Positions 8,289 through 16,776 of a stretch of 64,000 nucleotides of DNA are shown in pieces. The stretch is taken from NCBI RefSeq assembly GCF_030063245.1, contig NZ_JASISR010000003.1:172255-236254 (forward strand). Direction: 5' to 3'. The number at the start of each line of letters is the position of its first letter. Position 1 is the first letter of the stretch. Position numbers and translations under genes: made by a program. The notes below the pieces were generated by a model, which was not told the DNA's origin, made no database searches, and saw only the letters and a program-made list of their open reading frames with translations. This DNA comes from Paenarthrobacter sp. PH39-S1. Lineage in GTDB: Bacteria; Actinomycetota; Actinomycetes; Actinomycetales; Micrococcaceae.

Positions 8289-9232
8289 TGTCCCGTCGCC
8301 GCCCTCGCGGTCCCCTGCCCCCGGGTCTGTGCACCGCCTGCCGGCTCCGCATCGTCGCTGCCCGGGCCCTGCACCGGCTCCGGCGGGGCCGGCGTGCTCC
8401 CGGATCGTGGCAGGGGTTGCGCCAGGCGCTGGGATTCCTGCCGGTATTCGGCCGCCCGGGAGACGTCCGCCAGCATGCGCGCGAGCAATTCCTCGTTGCC
8501 CGGCGCCAGTTCGTATTTGAGCAGTTTTTTCGCCTTCTCCGGGTCCGTTTCGCCCTCGCCGTAGGAAGGGCACAGAGTAGCGACAGGGCAGGCTCCGCAG
8601 GCGGGTTTCCGCGCGTGGCAAACGCGGCGCCCGTGGAAGACCACGCGGTGCGAGAGCATGGTCCAGTCGGCCGGATCGAAGAGTGCACCCACATTGGATT
8701 CGATCTGGACCGGGTCCGCGGATGCCGTCCAGCCAAAGCGCTGGGACAACCGGATGAAGTGGGTGTCCACGGTGATTCCGGGGATGCCAAAGGCGTTGCC
8801 CAGCACCACATTGGCGGTTTTGCGTCCGACGCCGGCCAGCGTCACCAGATCTTCCAACCGCCCCGGCACCACGCCGTCGTACTCATCGACTATCCTCGTG
8901 GCCAACGAGATCAGGCTGCGTGTCTTCGCGCGGAAGAACCCGGTGGGCTGGATCATGGTTTCCAGCTCCGCGGTGTTGGCCTCCGCCAGCGCCCGCGCAT
9001 CGGGGTATTTCGCGAAAAGCGCCGGCGTCGTCTGGTTGACCCGCACATCCGTGGTCTGCGCGGAGAGCACCGTGGCCACCACAAGTTCGAACGCGTTGCT
9101 GAAATCAAGCTCCGCGTGCGCGTAAGGGTAAGCGTCCGCGAGCAGGCGGTTAATTTTGCGGGCGCGCCGCTTGAGCGCCAGGGGTGATTCGCCGCCGCTC
9201 GGGACGTCTGTGGCAGGCATTCGGTTGGACAC
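8285..9232 (-). CDS. nth: Endonuclease III (DNA glycosylase/AP lyase)
   Basis: A base-excision repair enzyme for oxidised pyrimidines. The helix-hairpin-helix LAGVGRKTANVVL contains the catalytic lysine K138, the catalytic Asp is D156 in VDTHF, and the iron-sulfur cluster ligands C205, C212, C215 and C221 have the canonical C-x6-C-x2-C-x5-C spacing. The enzyme core ends near residue 240; the last 70 residues are a proline- and glycine-rich tail of no clear fold. Start: a GTG at 9232, three bases after the upstream stop, or the ATG at 9220; both are possible. Confidence 0.93.
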   Translation of the reverse strand: MSNRMPATDVPSGGESPLALKRRARKINRLLADAYPYAHAELDFSNAFELVVATVLSAQTTDVRVNQTTPALFAKYPDARALAEANTAELETMIQPTGFFRAKTRSLISLATRIVDEYDGVVPGRLEDLVTLAGVGRKTANVVLGNAFGIPGITVDTHFIRLSQRFGWTASADPVQIESNVGALFDPADWTMLSHRVVFHGRRVCHARKPACGACPVATLCPSYGEGETDPEKAKKLLKYELAPGNEELLARMLADVSRAAEYRQESQRLAQPLPRSGSTPAPPEPVQGPGSDDAEPAGGAQTRGQGTARAATGQ

Positions 9233-9235
9233 GGA

Positions 9236-10855
9236 CTACTCGCCCTCGGGCGCCCGCTCGATGTTGCTCAGATCACGCAGTACGCCCACGCGACCCTCGG
9301 TGTTCTGCACCAGGAAGTCATGCCCGCGGTCCTGCAGCGCCAGGATCCAGGCGCCGGGCTCGACGTTGTACACAAACGCGCCGCTCGTCTCGTCGACGAC
9401 GGGGCGCGGCCGATCCACGGCGAACCAGAAGGCGTCGTAGACGGGATTTTCATCGTGATCCTGATTGGTCTTCGCGCGTGACGACGGGTCGACGGTGGCG
9501 CCGATGCTCGCCGGAGCGGGACGACTCTCCGCGTTGTCGCGAGCCAGCTGCGCCTCGGTGTGGACGGCCGGGTTCACGGTCGTCCGCGGAGCTGCTTGGG
9601 CCGCGGCGTGCGGGCGCGGGTCAGGTTCGACGGCGGCGCCTGCCGGGGCGGCCGTGTCAGGTGTTCGGGACTGGCCAGCCGCTGCTTTGAGCCCCGCGGC
9701 AGCGTTGTTCCCCGCGGCAGCGGAGGGCGCGTCGGCAGGGTTATTCCCCGCGGCAGGGTTATTCCCCGCGGCAGCGGAGGGCGCGTCGGCAGGGTTATTC
9801 CCCGCGGCAGGGTTATTCCCCGCGGCAGCGGAGGGCGCGTCGGCAGGGTTATTCCCCGCGGCAGGGTTATTCCCCGCGGCAGGGTTATTCCCCGCGGCAG
9901 GGTTATTCCCCGCGGCAGCGGAGGGCGCGTCGGCAGCGCCGCGGCCTCGCAGCCGGGCTGCGAACGCGGTCGCCGTCCCCCCGAGCTTTGCTCCGACGTG
10001 ACTGCCGTGCTGGCCCGCATCGTGGCTGCCGTGCTGGCCGGCGTGGGTGTGTGAAGTGCCCGCGGAGGGAGCGCTGCCCGCACCTTGCGCGACGGGGCGC
10101 TGCTTCGGTTTGGCCGCAGCCGGCTTAGGGGACGCGGGCTTAACGACGGCAGGAACGATGTCCCGGGCCACGAGATGCGCGGGCGTCTCGGAACGGTCCG
10201 CAAAATCACCGACAAAGAAGGGCAGCCAAGGCGCTGCGACTGTAGACGCGAGCAGGCCGAGGGAACCGATCAGACCGATCAGGAAGGCCAGCCGGAAATC
10301 GGTCACCGTGTAGAGGAAGAAGAAGCCGGCCGCGAAAGAGGCCACCACGGAGCCGAACTGGTCCGCGGAAAGCGAACCGACCCGGATTTTGGCGGTGGGC
10401 ACCAGCCGGCGGGCCAGGAACAACGCGCCGACCAGCAGCGGCAGCAGAATGCCGATGACAAGGAAGTACAGCGAGAAGCCGTTCCACACATTGACGTAAT
10501 AATCGGTCTGGAAAAGCGGAAGCATGGAGGCGATGAAGATCACCACGACAGATCCCAGCGCCACCAGATCGCGCAGGGTCAGCGGACCCAGCAGTGCCTG
10601 GCTCCGGGCCGCGGCAGCCCTGGCCGCCGGAGGTGATCCGTGTCCCGCGGCCTGCTGGTCCGCGGATGCCGCGCCAGTGCCCGGCCCGGTATTCGCACTC
10701 GTACCGGCTGCATCCGCACGGGCGGGCACCGCGTGGGCGCCCGCTGCAATACCGGATGCGGTCCGCGCCTCAGCGTGCGCCTCCTCGTTGCCGGGCCCGG
10801 TGCTTCCGGAGCTCTCTGCGCCCCTGTGTCCTGCGCCGAAATGCTGCTCTGTCAT
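9236..10855 (-). CDS. Multi-pass membrane protein with Ala/Asn/Pro-rich repeats, function unknown
   Basis: A 539-residue protein. Residues 1-85 are Ala/Gly-rich and disordered-looking; about 88-235 hold four or five hydrophobic helices (VALGSVVVIFIASMLPLF, YFLVIGILLPLLVGALFLA, VASFAAGFFFLYTV, LAFLIGLIGSLGLLAS). Residues about 305-390 are built from AAGNNP and ADAPSA units encoded by DNA tandem repeats. The C-terminal 60 residues (DAFWFAVDRPRPVVDE onward) look folded again and end three bases before nth. I do not recognise a function. The repeat block probably varies in length among strains. Confidence 0.75.
   Translation of the reverse strand: MTEQHFGAGHRGAESSGSTGPGNEEAHAEARTASGIAAGAHAVPARADAAGTSANTGPGTGAASADQQAAGHGSPPAARAAAARSQALLGPLTLRDLVALGSVVVIFIASMLPLFQTDYYVNVWNGFSLYFLVIGILLPLLVGALFLARRLVPTAKIRVGSLSADQFGSVVASFAAGFFFLYTVTDFRLAFLIGLIGSLGLLASTVAAPWLPFFVGDFADRSETPAHLVARDIVPAVVKPASPKPAAAKPKQRPVAQGAGSAPSAGTSHTHAGQHGSHDAGQHGSHVGAKLGGTATAFAARLRGRGAADAPSAAAGNNPAAGNNPAAGNNPAAGNNPADAPSAAAGNNPAAGNNPADAPSAAAGNNPAAGNNPADAPSAAAGNNAAAGLKAAAGQSRTPDTAAPAGAAVEPDPRPHAAAQAAPRTTVNPAVHTEAQLARDNAESRPAPASIGATVDPSSRAKTNQDHDENPVYDAFWFAVDRPRPVVDETSGAFVYNVEPGAWILALQDRGHDFLVQNTEGRVGVLRDLSNIERAPEGE
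9691..9934. repeat. Nested tandem repeats (18-bp unit) in the membrane-protein gene
   Basis: Units close to CCCCGCGGCAGGGTTATT (18 bp, coding AAGNNP on the minus strand) alternate with a longer segment coding ADAPSA. At least ten 18-bp units are visible, in blocks of one, two or four, so the array looks like a higher-order repeat grown by unequal exchange. All steps are multiples of three and keep the gene in frame. Confidence 0.85.
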
Positions 10856-11248
10856 TAGCTGCTCCTAGCCGAACGGCGGTCCAGCAGCCGGCCGGTGTGT
10901 CTGTTGGGAACGTTCATCAGTTGGGAACTTGTCGACGACGGCCCACGGGTGTCGTCGCCAAATCACGGTTCCATTACAGCCTAATGACACAAACCTGACA
11001 TCTCCAGCAGGATCCCCCACCGCGGCCCGTCGCCGCGGCTGTCCGAGGCGATTCCGGGCGCACTTGGGCGCAGATCCGGCCCCATTCGCGGCCGGATCAT
11101 GTGACCGCGGACACGCGTGACTTCTTCCGCGCTAAGGTTTAAGACGGAACCAATCTTCGTGCCGGCAGGTGCAGATCCAGCAGCAGATAAAGACGGAAAG
11201 CAGCCATGCCACCGTTCGCCGGCACCCGTAGGGAATAGAGGGTTAGAG
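10856..11248. other. Divergent intergenic region upstream of acs
   Basis: About 390 bases between the membrane-protein start and the acs start. No convincing gene is seen; an in-frame ATG extension of acs at 11117 lacks family similarity. The sequence ATGTGACCGCGGACACG at 11099-11115 has one half of a CRP/GlxR box but a poor second half. Promoters for both genes must lie here, though none is clear by eye. Confidence 0.5.
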
Positions 11249-13264
11249 ATGTCCCAGGACACGACCGCGGCTTCGGCTGCCACCAGCAATACCGGAGATG
11301 CGCTGGAAAACCTGCTGCACGAAAACCGCAGGTTCCCGCCGAGCGCCGACTTCGCCGCCCATGCGGTCATCCAGGCCGGCGAATATGAGGAGGCGGCAGC
11401 GGACCGACCGGCCTTCTGGGCCAAACAGGCGCGCGGGCTGCTGTCCTGGCACAAGGACTTCACCGAGACTCTCGACTGGTCAAACCCGCCGTTCGCCAAG
11501 TGGTTCGGCGACGGCCAGCTCAATGCGGCCTACAACGCCCTCGACCGGCACGTTGAAAACGGCCTGGGCGAGCGGGTCGCCATCTACTTCGAAGGTGAGC
11601 CCGGCGACACCCGCACCTACACCTATGCGCAGCTGACCGAGGAGGTCAAGAAGGCCGCCAACGCCTTCGAGTCCCTTGGCGTGGTCAAGGGCGACCGCGT
11701 GGCGGTGTACCTGCCGATGATCCCGGAGGCAGTGATTACGCTGCTGGCGTGCGCCCGGATAGGTGCCGTACATTCCGTGGTTTTCGGCGGGTTCTCCGCG
11801 GATGCGCTGCGTTCGCGCATTGACGATGCCGAAGCCAAACTGGTGGTCACCGCGGACGGCACCTACCGCCGAGGCAAACCCAGCGCCCTCAAACCGGCCG
11901 TTGACGCGGCCCTCACCGCACCTGGGCACACCGTCGGGCACGTCGTCGTCGTCAAGCGCAACGGTGAGAACGTTGACTGGATCGAGGGCCGCGATCTGTG
12001 GTGGGACGATTCGGTCGGCGCTGCGTCCGCCGAGCACACCGCCGTCGGCCATGATGCCGAACATCCGCTGTTCATCCTCTACACCTCGGGCACCACCGGC
12101 AGGCCCAAGGGCATTCTGCACACCACCGGCGGTTACCTGACGCAGGCGGCCTACACACACAAGGCCGTCTTTGACCTGCACCCGGAAACCGATGTGTACT
12201 GGTGCACGGCCGACGTCGGCTGGGTCACCGGGCACACCTACGTCGCCTACGCGCCGCTCATCAACGGCGCTACGCAGCTGATCTACGAGGGCACCCCGGA
12301 TTCCCCGCATCAGGGCCGCTGGTGGGAACTGATCGAAAAGTACAAGGTTTCCATCCTCTACACCGCGCCCACCGCGATCCGGACCTGCATGAAGTGGGGA
12401 CGCGAGATCCCGTCCAAGTACGACCTGTCCTCCATCCGGGTGCTCGGTTCCGTGGGCGAGCCGATCAACCCCGAGGCCTGGATGTGGTACCGGGACGTGA
12501 TCGGCGCCAACGCGGGCGGGAACGGCGAAAAGAAGGAGAACCCGGCGCCCATCGTGGACACCTGGTGGCAGACCGAGACCGGCGCGCAGATGATCGCCCC
12601 GCTCCCCGGCGTCACCGCCACCAAGCCGGGTTCGGCGCAGACACCGCTGCCGGGCATTGCGGTGGATGTGGTGGATGAGATGGGTGAATCGGTACCGAAC
12701 GGCAGCGGCGGGTATCTGGTGATCCGCGAGCCCTGGCCCGCCATGCTGCGCGGCATCTGGGGCGACGAGCAGCGCTACAAGGACACCTACTGGTCCCGTT
12801 TCGACTCGATGTACTTTGCCGGTGATGGTGCCAAGTTCGACGACGACGGCGACGTCTGGTTGCTCGGGCGGGTCGACGACGTCATGAACGTCTCCGGGCA
12901 CCGGCTCTCCACCACCGAGATCGAATCAGCGTTGGTCAGCCACCCCTCGGTGGCGGAGGCAGCCGTCGTGGGGGCAGCGGACGAGACCACCGGCCAGACG
13001 GTTGTGGCGTTTGTGATTCTGCGCGGCAGCGCCGTTGATGATCCCGATATTGTTACGACGCTGCGCAACCATGTGGGCAAGGAGATCGGCCCGATCGCCA
13101 AGCCCAAGACCATCCTGGTGGTGCCCGAGCTGCCCAAGACCCGCTCCGGGAAGATCATGCGGCGGCTGCTCAAGGACGTCGCGGAGGGCCGCGACGTGGG
13201 CGATGCGTCCACTTTGGCGGACAACTCGGTGATGCAGCAGATCGCCGATTCACTCAAAAAGTAG
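11249..13264 (+). CDS. acs: Acetyl-CoA synthetase
   Basis: A 671-residue AMP-forming acetate:CoA ligase, the expected length. The P-loop-like [22 protein letters not shown], the [17 protein letters not shown] block, WWQTETG and the C-terminal [16 protein letters not shown] are diagnostic; K635 in TRSGK is the conserved adenylation lysine that is acetylated in other bacteria. It converts acetate, ATP and CoA to acetyl-CoA in the cytoplasm. The start MSQDTTAAS at 11249 is chosen because protein similarity begins there; the frame is open upstream to 11117. It is transcribed alone and followed by a strong hairpin. Confidence 0.95.
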   Translation: MSQDTTAASAATSNTGDALENLLHENRRFPPSADFAAHAVIQAGEYEEAAADRPAFWAKQARGLLSWHKDFTETLDWSNPPFAKWFGDGQLNAAYNALDRHVENGLGERVAIYFEGEPGDTRTYTYAQLTEEVKKAANAFESLGVVKGDRVAVYLPMIPEAVITLLACARIGAVHSVVFGGFSADALRSRIDDAEAKLVVTADGTYRRGKPSALKPAVDAALTAPGHTVGHVVVVKRNGENVDWIEGRDLWWDDSVGAASAEHTAVGHDAEHPLFILYTSGTTGRPKGILHTTGGYLTQAAYTHKAVFDLHPETDVYWCTADVGWVTGHTYVAYAPLINGATQLIYEGTPDSPHQGRWWELIEKYKVSILYTAPTAIRTCMKWGREIPSKYDLSSIRVLGSVGEPINPEAWMWYRDVIGANAGGNGEKKENPAPIVDTWWQTETGAQMIAPLPGVTATKPGSAQTPLPGIAVDVVDEMGESVPNGSGGYLVIREPWPAMLRGIWGDEQRYKDTYWSRFDSMYFAGDGAKFDDDGDVWLLGRVDDVMNVSGHRLSTTEIESALVSHPSVAEAAVVGAADETTGQTVVAFVILRGSAVDDPDIVTTLRNHVGKEIGPIAKPKTILVVPELPKTRSGKIMRRLLKDVAEGRDVGDASTLADNSVMQQIADSLKK

Positions 13265-13297
13265 CCGCAGCAGCAGTAACCGCAGCACCCTCCCAAT

Positions 13298-13353
13298 CTG
13301 AGGTGCGCACGATGGGCCGTCCCGGCATCTTCACCCCATCGCGCGTGCCTCAG
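13298..13353. terminator. Hairpin downstream of acs
   Basis: A 19-bp stem (13298-13316 with 13335-13353) starting CTGAGG and ending GATGGG, with two G-T wobbles and one mismatch, encloses an 18-base loop. No strong T-run follows, as is common in actinobacteria. It separates acs from the galactoside operon. Confidence 0.65.
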
Positions 13354-13386
13354 CTGTTTAACACCGTAACGCAAACGTGACGAAAT

Positions 13387-13440
13387 GATCGAAAATTATA
13401 TCTTTTGGGTCTTGACGTTCGATTTTGATCCTTTTATGCT
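13387..13440 (+). promoter_or_regulatory. Promoter and candidate DeoR operator of the galactoside operon
   Basis: TTGACG (13412-13417) and TATGCT (13435-13440) are separated by exactly 17 bases, a good sigma70-type promoter. An imperfect inverted pair, GATCGAAAAT (13387-13396) and ATTTTGATC (13422-13430), brackets the -35 element and is the best candidate operator for the DeoR-family protein encoded at the end of the operon. Confidence 0.6.
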
Positions 13441-13448
13441 TGCTGGTA

Positions 13449-13464
13449 TGTGATCTGCTTCACA
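13449..13464. promoter_or_regulatory. Perfect CRP/GlxR-type binding site
   Basis: TGTGATCTGCTTCACA matches TGTGA-N6-TCACA at all ten fixed positions. It lies just after the -10 element, centred near +9 of the predicted transcript, and 26 bases before the binding-protein start. A glxR gene is in this same window (24228-24905). Confidence 0.75.
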
Positions 13465-13489
13465 GTTGCATGTCTTTCAAGGAGAAATC

Positions 13490-14812
13490 ATGTCACCAAA
13501 TGAAGAGCGCTCCGCCGCCGATATCAACCGCACGGGCATGGGCCGCCGCACCTTGCTCAAGACCTTCGGCGTCGGCGCTGTCGGCCTGGCCGGCATTCCC
13601 CTCATCTCCGCCTGCACCGGTGGCAGCGGACCCGGCGCCGCCGCCACCGCCTCGAAGTCGCTGACCTTTGGTTCCGGCTCATCCGATGATGTTCCCAAGG
13701 CCGCCTACAAGGCTGTGACGGACGCCTTCACCAAGAAGTCGGGCATCACCGTGGCAACGAATGTGGTGCCGCACAACGACTTCCAGAACAAAATCAACAC
13801 CTACCTGCAGGGCAGCCCGGACGATACTTTCACCTGGTTTGCCGGCTACCGGATGCAGTACTACGCCGGTAAGGGACTGCTCACGCCCGTCGATGACGTC
13901 TGGGACAAGATCGGCACCAACTTCTCCGACGCCATGAAGAAGGCCTCCACGGGTCCGGATGGCAAAAAATATTTCGTGCCGAACTACAACTACCCCTGGG
14001 GGTTCTTCTACCTGAAAAGCTTCTGGGCGGAGAAGGGCTACGAGGTGCCCGCGACCTTCGACGCGCTCAAGACCCTGTGCGCCAAGATGCAGGCTGATGG
14101 CCTCATCCCCATCGAATTCGCCGACAAAGACGGCTGGCCCGCGTTCGGCACCTTCGATTACATCAACATGCGCCTCAACGGCTACCAATTCCACATGGAC
14201 CTCACCGCTCACAAGGAGTCCTGGGACCAGAAGAAGGTCAGCGACGTCTTCGATACCTGGAAGGCGCTGCTGCCGTACCAGAACCCCGGTGCCTTGGGCA
14301 TGACGTGGCAGGACTCCGCCAAATCCCTGGGCGCCAAAAAATCCGGCATGTACCTGCTGGGCTCCTTTGTCACCCAGCAGTTCACGGACCCGGCTCTTCT
14401 GGCGGACGTCGACTTCTTCCCGTTCCCGGAGATTGCGATGGAAGGGATGGATGCGGTGGAGGCCCCCATCGACGGGCTGCTGCTGTCCAAGAAGGGCGGC
14501 CAGAATCAGGCCGCACACGATTTCATGGCGTTTATGGGCACCGCCGAGGGCCAGGAGGCGTATGCCTCGGTGGACCCGTCCAACATCGCCACCGTGAAGG
14601 GTGCGGACCTGTCCAAATTCAGTCCGCTGAACAAGAAGTGTGCGGACGTTATTGCCAACGCCAAGAGCATCAGCCAGTTCTTTGACCGGGATGCTCTTCC
14701 CGCGATGGCGAACAACGTGATGATTCCTGCGCTGCAGGCATTCATTAAGGATGGCTCCGTGGACGTCAAAAACCTTGAAGCCCAGGCAAAGCAGCTATAC
14801 GCCGCCCAGTAG
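13490..14812 (+). CDS. Sugar ABC transporter substrate-binding lipoprotein
   Basis: A 440-residue family 1 extracellular binding protein. The N-terminus has a twin-arginine motif GRRTLLKTF (R19-R20), a hydrophobic stretch and a lipobox LISAC with the lipidated cysteine C42, so it is probably exported folded by Tat and anchored to the membrane outer face. The start ATG has AAGGAG six bases upstream. First gene of a six-gene operon (binding protein, two permeases, GH42, DeoR, GH36). By context the ligand is an alpha- or beta-galactoside oligosaccharide. No ATP-binding subunit is encoded, so it presumably shares a multi-transporter ATPase of the MsiK type. Confidence 0.88.
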   Translation: MSPNEERSAADINRTGMGRRTLLKTFGVGAVGLAGIPLISACTGGSGPGAAATASKSLTFGSGSSDDVPKAAYKAVTDAFTKKSGITVATNVVPHNDFQNKINTYLQGSPDDTFTWFAGYRMQYYAGKGLLTPVDDVWDKIGTNFSDAMKKASTGPDGKKYFVPNYNYPWGFFYLKSFWAEKGYEVPATFDALKTLCAKMQADGLIPIEFADKDGWPAFGTFDYINMRLNGYQFHMDLTAHKESWDQKKVSDVFDTWKALLPYQNPGALGMTWQDSAKSLGAKKSGMYLLGSFVTQQFTDPALLADVDFFPFPEIAMEGMDAVEAPIDGLLLSKKGGQNQAAHDFMAFMGTAEGQEAYASVDPSNIATVKGADLSKFSPLNKKCADVIANAKSISQFFDRDALPAMANNVMIPALQAFIKDGSVDVKNLEAQAKQLYAAQ

Positions 14813-14891
14813 CGGCGCGGCCCGATCCTGGGCCCGATCCTGACCGCGGCGCCTTCACCGGTTTCATCCGCTCCCGAGAAAACGAGTTGCT

Positions 14892-15854
14892 ATGAGTTCG
14901 TCAACCCAATCACCGGTGGCCCTGGTTTCTGCCAAAGCCCCGGGCGGACGCCGTCGGAACCGCAAGGTCCGGCGGATGTCCCGCACGGACAAGATCGTCC
15001 TCAGCATCATGGTCGGCATCCCGACCCTGATCCAGCTGGTGCTGATTTGGATCCCGACGGTGCTGTCCATCGGACTGTCGTTTGTGCGCTGGAACGGACT
15101 GGACCTGTCCGACATCAAGGCCGCCGGAGCGGACAACTACAACTACGTTTTCAATGATTACCCGCCGTTCTGGCCGGCGGTGCAGCACAACATTCTCTGG
15201 CTGGTGTTTTTGGCGGTCATCGCCACTCCGCTGGGACTGTTGCTTGCTGTGCTGCTGGATCAGAATATCCGCGGCAGCAAGATCTACCAGAGTATTTTCT
15301 TCATGCCGGTGATGCTCTCGCTGGCCCTGATCGGCATAATCTGGCAGCTGTTCTACCAAAAGGACAACGGCCTGTTGAACTTCCTGCTGGGCACCGCCGG
15401 GACGCCGCAGGCGGTGGACTGGTTCGGCAATTCGGACGTCAATATCTGGGCCGCGCTGATCGCCGCGACCTGGCGGCATGCCGGCTATGTCATGATCCTG
15501 TACCTGGCCGGCCTCAAGGGCGTGGATGCTTCGCTGAAGGAAGCCGCAGCGCTGGACGGGGCCAACGCCTACCAGACGTTCTTCCGCGTGGTCCTGCCTG
15601 CCATGCGTCCGATCAACATCGTAATTGTCGTCATCACCATCATCGAATCACTGCGCGCCTTCGACATTGTGTATGTCATCAACCGCGGCACCAACGGTCT
15701 GGAACTCATCAGTGCCCTGGTGATCCAAAACCTCGTGGGCGAGGGCCAGGTCATCGGCGTCGGTTCGGCACTCGCCGTGATTCTGCTGGTCATTTCCCTG
15801 GTTCCCATCGTCTTCTACTTGTCCCGCGCCTTCGGGAAGGAAAAATCCGAATGA
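14892..15854 (+). CDS. Sugar ABC transporter permease, MalF-like
   Basis: A 320-residue inner-membrane permease with six predicted helices after a basic 30-residue N-terminal tail. The EAA loop, which docks on the ATPase, is LKEAAALDGANAYQTFFRVVLPAMRP. The helix-1 block IMVGIPTLIQLVLIWIPTVLSIGLSFVRWNG is typical of the MalF/UgpA branch. It lies 79 bases after the binding-protein gene and overlaps the second permease by four bases (ATGA), so the two are made together as a heterodimer for oligosaccharide import. Confidence 0.9.
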   Translation: MSSSTQSPVALVSAKAPGGRRRNRKVRRMSRTDKIVLSIMVGIPTLIQLVLIWIPTVLSIGLSFVRWNGLDLSDIKAAGADNYNYVFNDYPPFWPAVQHNILWLVFLAVIATPLGLLLAVLLDQNIRGSKIYQSIFFMPVMLSLALIGIIWQLFYQKDNGLLNFLLGTAGTPQAVDWFGNSDVNIWAALIAATWRHAGYVMILYLAGLKGVDASLKEAAALDGANAYQTFFRVVLPAMRPINIVIVVITIIESLRAFDIVYVINRGTNGLELISALVIQNLVGEGQVIGVGSALAVILLVISLVPIVFYLSRAFGKEKSE

Positions 15855-16768
15855 GCACCTCAGTCAGCTCCCTCCAGGCAAAATCCGGCAGCGCCGGCGT
15901 CCAGACCGGCCGCCGGGCCCACAAGCGCCATTACGGGACCCACATCTTCCTGACCGTGATGGCCCTCATGTGGCTCATCCCGCTGGGCTGGTCCCTGTAC
16001 ACCGCCCTCCGGCCCAAGGCTGATACGGACAAGTTCGGGTATTTCAGTCTTGGCGGGGTCTTCAATTTCGATAACTTTGTCACCGCCTGGAATCAGGGCG
16101 GATTTCCTAAATATTTCCTCAACTCCCTGATCATCACGGTCCCCACGATTATCCTGGTGCTGCTTTTTTCCTCGATGATGGCGTTCGCCGTCAGCCGAGT
16201 GAGCTGGAAATTCAACATCACCTTGCTGATCATGTTCACAGCCGGCAATCTGCTGCCCCCGCAGGTCCTGGCGGCCCCGCTGTTCTCCATGTTTAAACAC
16301 TTTGGCCTGCCGTATTGGTTCAGCGATTCGGGAAACCTGCTCAATACCTACATCAGCGTCATTGCCGTCAACACGGCGTTCCAGATCGGTTTCTGCACCT
16401 TCGTGCTGTCGAATTACATGAAGGCGCTCTCCTCGGATCTGACCGAGGCAGCCCTGGTGGACGGCGCGGGCATCTGGCGCCAGTATTGGGAAATCATCAT
16501 CCCCCTGTGCCGCCCCGCGATTGCCGCGCTGGCCACCCTGGAGCTGATCTTTATCTACAACGACTTCTTCTGGCCGCTGTTGTTCATTCAATCCGGTGAC
16601 CGCCTCCCGGTGACCACAGCGATCAACAATCTGCAGGGCGAGTTCCTGTCCAACTACAATCTGCTGGCCGCCGGCGCCATGATCACAGTGGTCCCCACAC
16701 TCGTTGTGTACGTGCTGCTGCAGCGGCACTTTGTTGCCGGCCTGACTCTCGGTTCAAGTAAGGGATAG
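15851..16768 (+). CDS. Sugar ABC transporter permease, MalG-like
   Basis: A 305-residue permease of the MalG/UgpE branch with six helices. The EAA loop is LTEAALVDGAGIWRQYWEIIIPLCRP, and the family-typical end LLQRHFVAGLTLGSSKG is complete. The ATG overlaps the stop of the first permease. It pairs with that protein to form the channel of the galactoside importer. The GH42 gene begins eight bases after its stop. Confidence 0.9.
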   Translation: MSTSVSSLQAKSGSAGVQTGRRAHKRHYGTHIFLTVMALMWLIPLGWSLYTALRPKADTDKFGYFSLGGVFNFDNFVTAWNQGGFPKYFLNSLIITVPTIILVLLFSSMMAFAVSRVSWKFNITLLIMFTAGNLLPPQVLAAPLFSMFKHFGLPYWFSDSGNLLNTYISVIAVNTAFQIGFCTFVLSNYMKALSSDLTEAALVDGAGIWRQYWEIIIPLCRPAIAALATLELIFIYNDFFWPLLFIQSGDRLPVTTAINNLQGEFLSNYNLLAAGAMITVVPTLVVYVLLQRHFVAGLTLGSSKG

Positions 16769-16776
16769 AAAAAGAT

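Noticed and set aside
8289..8621. N-terminal extension of the CoA-type Nudix protein to 335 residues
   Set aside because: The added 111 residues are the nth tail read in another frame; the GTG overlapping the nth stop gives the family start.
9465..10054. Plus-strand repeat frames rich in FPAAG or PRGRVI opposite the membrane protein
   Set aside because: Shadows of the 18-bp repeats; the minus-strand protein has membrane helices and conserved ends on both sides of the array.
11099..11115. Possible GlxR box upstream of acs (ATGTGACCGCGGACACG)
   Set aside because: Only the first half matches TGTGA; the second half has too few matches to call.
11480..12901. 473-residue minus-strand frame opposite acs
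   Set aside because: Antisense shadow of acetyl-CoA synthetase with no domain signature.
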